This document shows, piece by piece, positions 53,789 to 63,400 of a DNA stretch of 64,000 nucleotides. This stretch comes from Pedobacter cryoconitis. GTDB taxonomy: Bacteria > Bacteroidota > Bacteroidia > Sphingobacteriales > Sphingobacteriaceae. A program made the position numbers and the translations under genes. The stretch is from the NCBI RefSeq assembly GCF_014200595.1, contig NZ_JACHCG010000007.1, positions 98,094 through 162,093 on the forward strand, written 5' to 3'. The notes beneath the pieces are model-generated. The model was not told the origin of the DNA, ran no database searches, and saw only the letters and a list, made by a program, of their open reading frames with translations. How positions within the stretch are numbered: position 1 is the stretch's first letter; each line of letters opens with the position of its first letter.

Positions 53789-55829
53789 AACCTTTGCCCG
53801 CCTCGCTTTCTACCCATATCTTTCCACCATGTGTCTCAATAATTTGTTTAGAGATAGCCAGCCCCAGTCCAAAGGGCTGTTCGCCCGCTGTACCAGATCT
53901 TTTGGCCTGACCAAACATGTCAAAGATCTTGTCTTGAATAGCGGTTGGCACGCCTATGCCATGATCCGCTACAGCAATTAATACGGAGTCCTGCTTTTCT
54001 TTCATACGCACAGTAATCGTAGCTGATTCGGGACTGAACTTAATCGCATTACCAATCAGATTGCTCATTACCCGCCACATTTTCTCCATATTCAGTGGAA
54101 TAGTGACCTGTTCTGCATGCAGAACCAATTGCTGGTTTTTCTCCTTTGCTTTGTGGCGGAGCAAGTTCACACAGTAATTTAGCAGCACATATAAATCAAC
54201 AGGTTCTTTCTGAAGATTTTCTATTTTGCTGTTTGATTTTAACAAGTCATTCACCAAAAAGAGAGAGTTTTGTCCTGAAGTCTTAATCATACCCAGCATT
54301 TCCAGATCATCTTCAGAACGCCCTTGTTCTGTGAGCATTAAATTAGCGATGGAAGTGATGTTCCCAATCGGGTTCCGAAGATCATGCGCCACGATCATCA
54401 TTACCCTGACATTTTCTTCCTGACTTTGTTCCAGTGAATCCAATGTCTGCTGCATATTTATATTTTGTTCACTGATTTGTTTATTCAATTTCCTCGAACG
54501 TTTCAGGTTATGCCAGATAAAAAAGAGAATAATCATAACCATCAGCATACAAATAATTGCAGCTGAGAGATAGGCTGTTTTTAACTGATTGTCCTTATTT
54601 AACAGAGTCATCCGGTACTTTTGTGCAGTATCTTTAAAAGCCTGGTCTATATCTATATTCTTTTGATGTTTATCAATCTTATAAATGGAATCGCGGCCTT
54701 TATGATACTTTTTCAGATAAGGATAAGCTGTTAAAGGTTCTTTTCTTTTATCATGATATTCATACCTCAGTCTGAACCAGTTTAAACGGGTATCAAAGTT
54801 CAGTTGATTCGTACCTGCTTTACTGGATAAATAAACCTGCAACTCATTCAAAAGGCGATCTGCTTTTTCAAAATCTGAATGCCTGATATACAATTCTGCT
54901 AATTTAAGTTTAGCAGTTTGCGCATCCTGAATATCATAACCCGGATGGTCATTAATTGCAATACTCTGTGTCAGGTATTTTTCGGCCTGGTCATAATTGT
55001 TGTTTTTGGAATAGATCCCCCCGAGATTGCCATAGATTACCCCGCTGGCAGAAGAGATGAAAGTTTCCCTTTTGGGAAAATGACCCTTTTTTTCTGCGAT
55101 AAATGTTAAGGCTTTCTGGTAATAAAAAATGGCACTATCAGGATGACCCGACCTTTCAAAACACATAGCTATGGTATTCATGTAGGCTTGCGGAGAAATA
55201 AAGAGGTAATCAAATCCCATGTTCGGTTTGCAGTCTTTATTTTCCTCGATAGCTTCTTTAAAATAGGGAATAGCCTTGTGATATTGTTCCTGTGAAAATC
55301 TCACTAAGCCCATCTTATTGCTGAAAATAGAGAGCGAACAATCTTCCAGGTTCTTTAGTGCAAAAGACCTTCCATCATAATAGCTTTTAAATGCTTCAGT
55401 ATACCTTTTTTCTGCCATGAACACTTCCCCAAGAAAGAAAAGACCATTTGCGTATTCTTCTTTATATAGTGTCTCCCGGCCTTTTAAAATATGAAATATA
55501 CTATCGGTATAGAGCCGGGCTTTATCTGTATCGAAATCATAATGCAAGTAAATGTTAATCAGGTTTTCATATTTTCTATAAGTGTCTTTAACGCCCGGAT
55601 TTGCGAAGGAATGGTAAGCAGAATCCAGATATACCGCAGCTTGTTTAGGCTGGCCATTGCCAATGAAGGTGGACGCCTGGTTGATTACTGTATCAAAATG
55701 TGCTTTATGATTCTGAGGCGGCTCAGGTACAGGATTGCAGGATACAGCGATTAGGGTATAGGCTAAACACAGCAATAAAATTAGGCTTTTACATATTCCT
55801 TGAGTACGGCGGGTAGATTGGAAGAACAT
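53757..55829 (-). CDS. TPR-containing sensor histidine kinase
   Basis: The 690-residue protein has a lipoprotein-type or secretion signal (AVSC near residue 31) and several tetratricopeptide repeats (about residues 40-370) outside the membrane. One span (about 410-432) and a coiled coil lead into HisKA (VMMIVAHDLRNPIGNITSIANLM) and HATPase (NLIGNAIKFS, GLGLAISKQI) domains. The layout is the periplasmic-TPR kinase common in Bacteroidota. No response regulator is next to it, so the partner is unknown. Confidence 0.88.
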   Translation of the reverse strand: MFFQSTRRTQGICKSLILLLCLAYTLIAVSCNPVPEPPQNHKAHFDTVINQASTFIGNGQPKQAAVYLDSAYHSFANPGVKDTYRKYENLINIYLHYDFDTDKARLYTDSIFHILKGRETLYKEEYANGLFFLGEVFMAEKRYTEAFKSYYDGRSFALKNLEDCSLSIFSNKMGLVRFSQEQYHKAIPYFKEAIEENKDCKPNMGFDYLFISPQAYMNTIAMCFERSGHPDSAIFYYQKALTFIAEKKGHFPKRETFISSASGVIYGNLGGIYSKNNNYDQAEKYLTQSIAINDHPGYDIQDAQTAKLKLAELYIRHSDFEKADRLLNELQVYLSSKAGTNQLNFDTRLNWFRLRYEYHDKRKEPLTAYPYLKKYHKGRDSIYKIDKHQKNIDIDQAFKDTAQKYRMTLLNKDNQLKTAYLSAAIICMLMVMIILFFIWHNLKRSRKLNKQISEQNINMQQTLDSLEQSQEENVRVMMIVAHDLRNPIGNITSIANLMLTEQGRSEDDLEMLGMIKTSGQNSLFLVNDLLKSNSKIENLQKEPVDLYVLLNYCVNLLRHKAKEKNQQLVLHAEQVTIPLNMEKMWRVMSNLIGNAIKFSPESATITVRMKEKQDSVLIAVADHGIGVPTAIQDKIFDMFGQAKRSGTAGEQPFGLGLAISKQIIETHGGKIWVESEAGKGSIFYVELPLY

Positions 55830-55926
55830 GATATAGGTAGGGTAGTTAATGTAATGGGAAGTTATACATTAATCATTCCATTTGATAGGAATCTCTGAAA
55901 GAGTTTATCTCTTTCAGAGATTCGGG

Positions 55927-56274
55927 TTAATTAAAATCTAATAATGGTTGTTCATAAATATTCAGCGTTGTGGGTGTCCCATTGTCCGAATACGTAATCT
56001 TAAGTGTTGCCAAACCTGAAGAAATAAAGCCATTGGTAACTGTTGCAGGAAGAGATTTCTGCTGAATGTTATCATACAGTTGAATTACTTCGATTTTGCC
56101 AGTGCGCCTTTCTCCGAAGAGAGCAATTCTAAATTGCCCGTATTCTATATCGCCGAAATAAACCCTTTCTCTTTTTGATTCTGCAAAGGATCTGGTTTTA
56201 GCATTTGCAGTTTGTATGGAAAGAGATCCAAGCATACTGCAAACTAATACTGATGTTAAAATTAATCTTTTCAT
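55927..56274 (-). CDS. small exported hypothetical protein
   Basis: The 115-residue product has a signal peptide ending TANAK (about residue 25) and a beta-rich mature part (EYGQFRIALFGERRTGKIEVIQLYD, LKITYSDNGT). I do not recognise the family. It lies between the TPR kinase and PorP/SprF genes, same strand as both. Confidence 0.65.
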   Translation of the reverse strand: MKRLILTSVLVCSMLGSLSIQTANAKTRSFAESKRERVYFGDIEYGQFRIALFGERRTGKIEVIQLYDNIQQKSLPATVTNGFISSGLATLKITYSDNGTPTTLNIYEQPLLDFN

Positions 56275-56360
56275 ATATTCTTCTTTATCTATATTGAAGA
56301 TAATGAATTTTAATTATTGTTAAAGTAGTTGTTGATTGATTATTTTAAAATTCACTTTAA

Positions 56361-57386
56361 TTAAAAATAGCGGGGGTTGCTTGTTCTTTCTCCTCTTCTT
56401 TTGTTAAACAACAAGTATCCAATAGAGATTTCATGTGTACCGCTTTGATAGTTGGCCAGTTTACTTGTTGTAAAGTCATAAGCATAGCCTAAACGTAATC
56501 TGTCGGTTGCCATAACTTCTGCCATTATACTAAAAGCATCTGCATTTTCTAAATTACTCTGCAAGGCGCTTTTGCTCCATAAGTTAACTCCTGTACGGTA
56601 AGAGCCGCCTAACCAGAAGCGATCAGCATATAAAAAGAAAACATTGAAATCAAGATTGGTTGGCCCTTTAAAATCGTCTTTGATCATAATTGAAGGTTTC
56701 ATTTTGATATCTTCTTTTAAGGTCAGCATAGTACCCGCTGTAAAATAATAATGGCGGGTTTTCTTAATGGAAAGGTTGCCGTAGTCATTGCTTCCTATAA
56801 ATATATTGTCATACATATTGTTTGGAAACAGATCCAGTACCGATAAACCGGCATAGAATGTTGGATTATAATAGTAGATACCAAAGTTGGCATTAGGTTT
56901 CAGTGTACTCACTTTACCAATCGGGATATTCGGATCATTCTGGTCAATAGGTGAGAATTTGTTCCCATCAATGGAATATTGATTAACCCCGATACCCAGT
57001 CCCAGAGATAACCTGCTATCATCTTCATCATTCAATCTTATTCTATAAGCATAGGAGCCATAGAATGATAAAGATTGCTGAGGCCCTAATTTATCATATA
57101 ATACCTGGGCACCCAGTCCTACAGTTTTACTACCGGATAAGTTTGCCACTCCGTCTATCGAAGCCGTTCCTGTTTCCGGGGCCCCGGGGAAACTGACCCA
57201 CTGTTTCCGGTAGGTGGTATTCAGATACATGTCTTCTTTGTAACCCGCATAAGCAGGGTTGACGCTTAAACCATTAAATATATACTGGCTGAACTGTATG
57301 TCCTGTTGCGCAGTAGCTACCAGACTGGAAGTTGTCAAGAACAACAGCAAAAATAGTTTCGATCTCATTAATCTAACCTTTCTCAT
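56361..57386 (-). CDS. type IX secretion system membrane protein, PorP/SprF family
   Basis: The 341-residue protein begins with a signal peptide ending ATAQ and the strongly typical QQDIQFSQYIFNGLSVNPAYAGYK segment of PorP/SprF. The remainder is an outer-membrane barrel of alternating strands. PorP/SprF proteins pair with T9SS substrates that have gliding-type (type B) C-terminal domains, usually encoded next door, as here. The ATG at 57386 is chosen for its signal peptide; an upstream ATG at 57428 is possible. Confidence 0.9.
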   Translation of the reverse strand: MRKVRLMRSKLFLLLFLTTSSLVATAQQDIQFSQYIFNGLSVNPAYAGYKEDMYLNTTYRKQWVSFPGAPETGTASIDGVANLSGSKTVGLGAQVLYDKLGPQQSLSFYGSYAYRIRLNDEDDSRLSLGLGIGVNQYSIDGNKFSPIDQNDPNIPIGKVSTLKPNANFGIYYYNPTFYAGLSVLDLFPNNMYDNIFIGSNDYGNLSIKKTRHYYFTAGTMLTLKEDIKMKPSIMIKDDFKGPTNLDFNVFFLYADRFWLGGSYRTGVNLWSKSALQSNLENADAFSIMAEVMATDRLRLGYAYDFTTSKLANYQSGTHEISIGYLLFNKRRGERTSNPRYF

Positions 57387-57440
57387 AATATAAGTCTTTA
57401 TAAGAGTCCCGGTAACCCCGGGACTCAATCTATCGTTCTG

Positions 57441-60400
57441 TTATTTTAATAATTCAATCCAACCTTTATAGCTTTTGGTATTCTGGCCTGTTTTCAACTG
57501 AAGTACATAGTAGTAAGTACCTCCGCTTAAGCCTTCGCCCGTCCAGCTGTTATCGTAATTTGTGGCCCTGTAAACCTGGTTACCCCATCTGTTATAAATC
57601 AGCAGTACAGATCCTGGATAATGTTCAATTCCAGGAATGACAAGCCTGTCATTTTTACCATCACCGTCTGGTGTGATTACGTTTGGAATGATGATATCAG
57701 GCAGAACTGAACTCAATGGGTTAGTAGTACAGTTAGGACAATCAGAAGAATTAGGATTATTCGTTCTGCTATTGACTACTACTGTATTGATTAAACTACC
57801 TGTAAAGGTTACCGGTGTCTGAACAGTTACCTCATAAACTGCTGTTAATCCGTTTGGCAGCACAGCTATAGTTTCATTGAGATCAGTTGTTCCGCCAATG
57901 TTAGGGTAGGTTAATCCGGTTACTGGTATGGCTGCCCATTTGGTAATCCTGGTTCCTGCCGGAGCCACATCTTTGATGTTCACATCAAGTGCGTCATTTG
58001 GCCCGTTATTGGTCACCTTGATGGTATAAATCACTGCATCTCCTGTAACAAAGTTTTGCTGTGCAGGATCTTTCAGTGTTTTAACCACCACCAGTGATGC
58101 TTGCGGACTAGAGCTGATCGGTGCAGTAGTGCAAGTGGTACAAGGTCCTGGAGTAGGGTCAGGTGTTGTACTGGTTGCAGTTACCGAGTTACTCAGGTTA
58201 CCTGTAAAGGTTGCCGGTGTCTGAACAGTAACTTCATAAGTAGCAGTTTTTCCGTTCGCTAAAGTAGCCAGTGTCTCATTCAGATTTCCGTTACCCGATG
58301 TATTCGGATAAGTTACACCCGCAGCAGTTATTGCTGTCCAGCTGCTGATTGTCGTTCCTGCCGGAGCGGTATCCGTAATAGTTACCGCAGCAGCATCACT
58401 TGGGCCGTTGTTGGTCACATTGATTCTGTAAACAACTGCCTGACCCGGAACAAAGCTTGTTTGTGCTGGGTCTTTCAGTGTTTTGACAGTATTCAGATGT
58501 GCCATTGCACTGGCAGCAGCAGGGAGTGGGGCCGTGGTACAAGTTGTACAAGGGCCCGGAGTAGGATCAGTTGTTGTACTGGTAGCTGTTACCGAGTTAC
58601 TCAGGTTACCAGTGAAGCTGGCCGGTGTCTGAACAGTTACTTCATAAGTTGCAATCTGGCCATTGCCTAAGGTTGCAATTGTCTCGTTCAGATTACCTGT
58701 GCCCGATGCATTCGGATAAGTAACTCCCGCAGAAGCTATAGCAGTCCAGCTGCTGATTGTCGTTCCTGCCGGAGCGGTATCCGTAATAGTTACCGCAGCA
58801 GCATCACTTGGGCCGTTGTTGGTCACATTGATTCTGTAAACAACTGCCTGACCAGGAACAAAGCTGGTTTGCGCTGGGTCTTTCAGTGTTTTGACAGTAT
58901 TCAGATGTGCCATTGCACTGGCAGCAGCAGGGAGTGGAGCCGTGGTACAAGTTGTACAAGGGCCCGGAGTAGGATCAGTTGTTGTACTGGTAGCTGTTAC
59001 CGAGTTACTCAGGTTACCAGTGAAGCTGGCCGGTGTCTGAACAGTTACTTCGTAAGTCGCAGTGAGGCCGTTGCCTAAAGTTGCAATTGTTTCGTTCAAA
59101 TTACCTGTACCAGAAGTATTCGGATAAGTAACTCCCGCAGAAGCTATAGCAGTCCAGCTGCTGATTGTCGTTCCTGCCGGAGCAGTATCAGTAATGGTTA
59201 CCGCAGCAGCATCACTCGGGCCGTTGTTGGTTACGTTGATTCTGTATACGACTGCCTGACCAGGAACAAAGCTGGTTTGCGCTGGGTCTTTCAGTGTTTT
59301 GACAGTATTCAGATGAGCCATTGCACTGGCAGCAGCAGGGAGTGGAGCCGTGGTACAAGTTGTACAAGGGCCCGGAGTAGGGTCGGTTGTTGTACTTGTA
59401 GCCGTTACTGAGTTACTCAGGTTACCAGTGAAGCTGGCCGGTGTCTGAACAGTTACTTCGTAAGTCGCAGTGAGGCCGTTGCCTAAAGTTGCAATTATTT
59501 CGTTCAGATTACCTGTGCCGGATGCATTCGGATAAGTAACTCCCGCAGAAGCTATAGCAGTCCAGCTGCTGATTGTCGTTCCTGTCGGAGCAGTATCCGT
59601 AATGGTTACCGCAGCAGCATCACTCGGGCCGTTATTAGTCACGTTGATTCTGTAAACAACTGACTGACCAGGGACAAAACTGGTTTGCGCTGGGTCTTTC
59701 AGTGTTTTGACAGTATTCAGATGAGCCTGGCCGCTTGCAGGTAGTGGAGTCGTGGTACAAGTTGTACAAGGGCCCGGAGTAGGGTCGGTTGTTGTGCTTG
59801 TAGCCGTTACTGAATTGCTCAGGTTACCTGTAAAGCTGGTTGGTGTCTGAACAGTTACTTCGTAAGTTGCAGTCAATCCGTTGGCTAAGGTAGTCAGCGT
59901 TTCAGTCAGGTTACCAGTACCCGAAGCATTCGGATAAGTTACCCCTGGTGAAGTGATGGCAGTCCAGCTGCTGATTGTCGTTCCTACCGGAGCAGTATCA
60001 GCAATGTTTACCGCAGCAGCATCACTTGGGCCGTTGTTGGTTACGTTAATAGTATAAACGACTGCCTGACCAGGAACAAAGTTAGCTTGCGCTGGATTTT
60101 TCAACGCTTTCACGATGTTCAGATGCGCTCTTGTTCCCGGTGTTGTTGTTGCTGTAGAAGTGTTATTACCTGAAGCCGGATCGTTTTCGTTACCGGTAAT
60201 GGTTGCTGTATTGGCATAAGAACCAATTGCATTTACGGTAGCGGTAATGGTTAGCGTAGAGGTAGCAGCATTATTTAATGTACCAATTGTCCACAGTCCT
60301 GTCGCAGGAACATAAGTTGTACCCGCTGGCGGAGTTGAACTTACGTAAGTGTAACCAGAAGGAAGCAGATCTGTTACGACGATACCTGTACCATTACTCG

Positions 60401-63400
60401 GGCCATTGTTAGTGGCAACCAGTGTAAACACGACGTTACTTCCAACTGCCGGGTTGGCATTGTCTACGGTTTTCACCAGGTCTAAGTTGGTGGTTGCTGT
60501 AGGCGTTGTTATTGCTGTTGAGGTATTGTTACCTGGCGTCGGATCATTCTCATTACCTGTAATTGTTGCTGTATTGGCATAAGAACCAGTTCCATTTACG
60601 GTAGCGGTAATGGTTAACGTCGAAGTTGCAGCATTTGTTAAAGTACCGATTGTCCACAGACCAGTGGCAGGAACATAAGTGGTGCCCGCTGGTGGCGTAG
60701 AACTTACGTAAGTGTAACCAGAAGGAAGCAGGTCTGTTACGACGATACCTGTACCATTACTTGGGCCATTGTTAGTGGCAACCAGTGTAAACACGACGTT
60801 GCTGCCTACTGTAGGTGTAGGGTTATCTACCGTTTTCACCAAGTCTAAGTTAGTGGTTGCTGTAGGCGTTGTTGTTGCCGTTGAGGTATTGTTGCCCGGC
60901 GTCGGATCATTCTCGTTACCTGTGATTGTTGCCGTATTGGTATAAGTACCAGTTGCATTCACGGTAGCGGTAATAGTCAGTGTCGATGTAGCGGCATTTG
61001 TTAAAGTACCGATTGTCCACAGTCCGGTTGCAGGAACATAAGTGGTGCCCGCTGGTGGCGTAGAGCCCACGTAAGTGTAACCAGAAGGAAGCAGGTCTGT
61101 TACCACGATTCCTGTACCGTTACTTGGGCCATTATTGGTGGCAACTAAGGTGAAGATTACGTCTGTGCCTACTACAGGAGTGGCGTTGTTTACAGTTTTC
61201 ACCAGGTCTAAATTGGTAGTTGCTGTAGGAACTGGCGTTGCCGTAGAGGTATTGTTACCCGGTGTCGGATCATTCTCGTTACCGTTAATCGTTGCCGTAT
61301 TGGCATAAGAACCAGCTGCATTTACCGTGGCGGTAATGGTCAGCGTAGAGGTTGCAGCATTTGTTAAAGTACCGATTGTCCACAGACCTGTTGCAGGAAC
61401 ATAAGTGGTACCCGCTGGCGGCGTAGAACTTACGTAAGTGTAACCAGAAGGAAGCAGGTCTGTTACCACGATTCCTGTACCATTACTTGGGCCATTGTTG
61501 GTGGCAACCAGTGTAAACACGACGTTGCTGCCTACTGTAGGTGTAGGATTATCTACCGTTTTCACCAGGTCTAAATTGGTGGTTGCTATAGGAGCCGGTG
61601 TTGCCGTAGAGGTATTGTTACCCGGCGTCGGATCATTTTCGTTACCTGTGATCGTTGCTGTATTGGCATAAGAACCAGTTGCATTTACCGTAGCAGTAAT
61701 GGTCAGTGTCGAGGTAGCGGCATTTGTTAAAGTACCGATTGTCCACAGTCCGGTTACAGGAGCATAAGTAGTACCAGCCGGAGGCGTAGAACTTACATAG
61801 GTGTAACCAGCAGGAAGCAGATCTGTTACGACTATGCTTGTACCATCACTTGGGCCATTGTTAGTGGCAACAAGTGTAAAGACTACGTTGTTTCCAACCG
61901 CAGGCGTAAGGTTATCTACCGTTTTTACCAGGTCTAAATTGGTGGTTGCTGTAGGAACCGGAGTCGCTGTCGAGGTATTGTTACCCGGAGTCGGATCATT
62001 CTCGTTACCGGTAATCGTTGCCGTATTGGCATAAGAACCAGTTGCATTCACGGTAGCGGTAATGGTCAGTGTCGAGGTAGCGGCATTTGTTAAAGTACCG
62101 ATTGTCCACAGACCAGTTGCAGGAACATAAGTCGTACCCGCTGGCGGCGTAGAACTTACGTAAGTGTAACCAGCAGGAAGCAGATCAGTAACTACTATAC
62201 CTGTACCATCACTTGGGCCATTGTTGGTGGCAACCAGTGTAAACACGACGTTGCTGCCTACTGTAGGTGTAAGGTTATTAACCGTTTTCACCAGGTCTAA
62301 GTTGGTGGTTGCTGTAGGAACTGGTGTTGCCGTAGAGGTATTGTTACCCGGTGTCGGATCATTCTCGTTACCGGTAATACTAGCAGTATTGGCATAAGAA
62401 CCAGCTGCATTTACGGTGGCGGTAATGGTTAGTGTCGAGGTAGTGCCATTAGCCAGTGTACCGATTGTCCACAGACCGGTTGCAGGAACATAAGTCGTAC
62501 CAGCCGGAGGCGTAGAACTTACATAAGTGTAACCAGCAGGAAGCAGATCTGTTACAGCTATTCCTGTACCATCACTCGGGCCATTGTTAGTAGCAACCAG
62601 TGTAAAGACTACGTTATTTCCAATAGCAGGGGTAGGATTATCTACCGTTTTCACCAGTGCTAAATTGGTGGTTGCTGTAGGAGTACTAGTAGCTGTTGAA
62701 GTATTATTGCCCGGAATCGGATCATTCTCGTTACCTGTGATCGTTGCTGTATTGGCATAAGTACCAGTTGCATTTACGGTAGCGGTAATGGTCAGTGTTG
62801 AGGTCGCAGCATTTGTTAAAGTACCGATTGTCCACAGTCCGGTTGCAGGAGCATAAGTCGTACCCGCTGGTGGCGTAGAGCTCACGTAGGTGTAACCTGC
62901 CGGAAGCAGATCAGTAACTACGATACCTGTACCATCACTTGGGCCATTGTTGGTGGCAACCAGTGTAAACACGACATTATTCCCAACAGCAGGAGTGGGG
63001 TTGTCTACCGTTTTCACCAGTGCTAAATTCGTAGTTGCTATAGGAACCGGTGTTGCTGTTGAGGTATTGTTACCCGGAGTCGGATCATTCTCGTTACCAG
63101 TAATATTAGCAGTATTGGCATAAGTACCAGCTGCATTTACGGTAGCGGTAATGGTCATTGTTGAGGTCGCAGCATTTGTTAAAGTACCGATTGTCCATAA
63201 TCCGGTTGCAGGAACATAAGTCGTACCAGCCGGAGGCGTAGAACTTACATAAGTGTAACCAGCAGGAAGCAGATCTGTAACCACGATACCCGTACCATCA
63301 CTTGGGCCATTGTTGGTCGCAACGAGTGTAAACACGACGTTATTTCCAACAGCAGGTGTAGGATTATCTACTGTTTTCACCAGTGCTAAATTGGTGGTTG

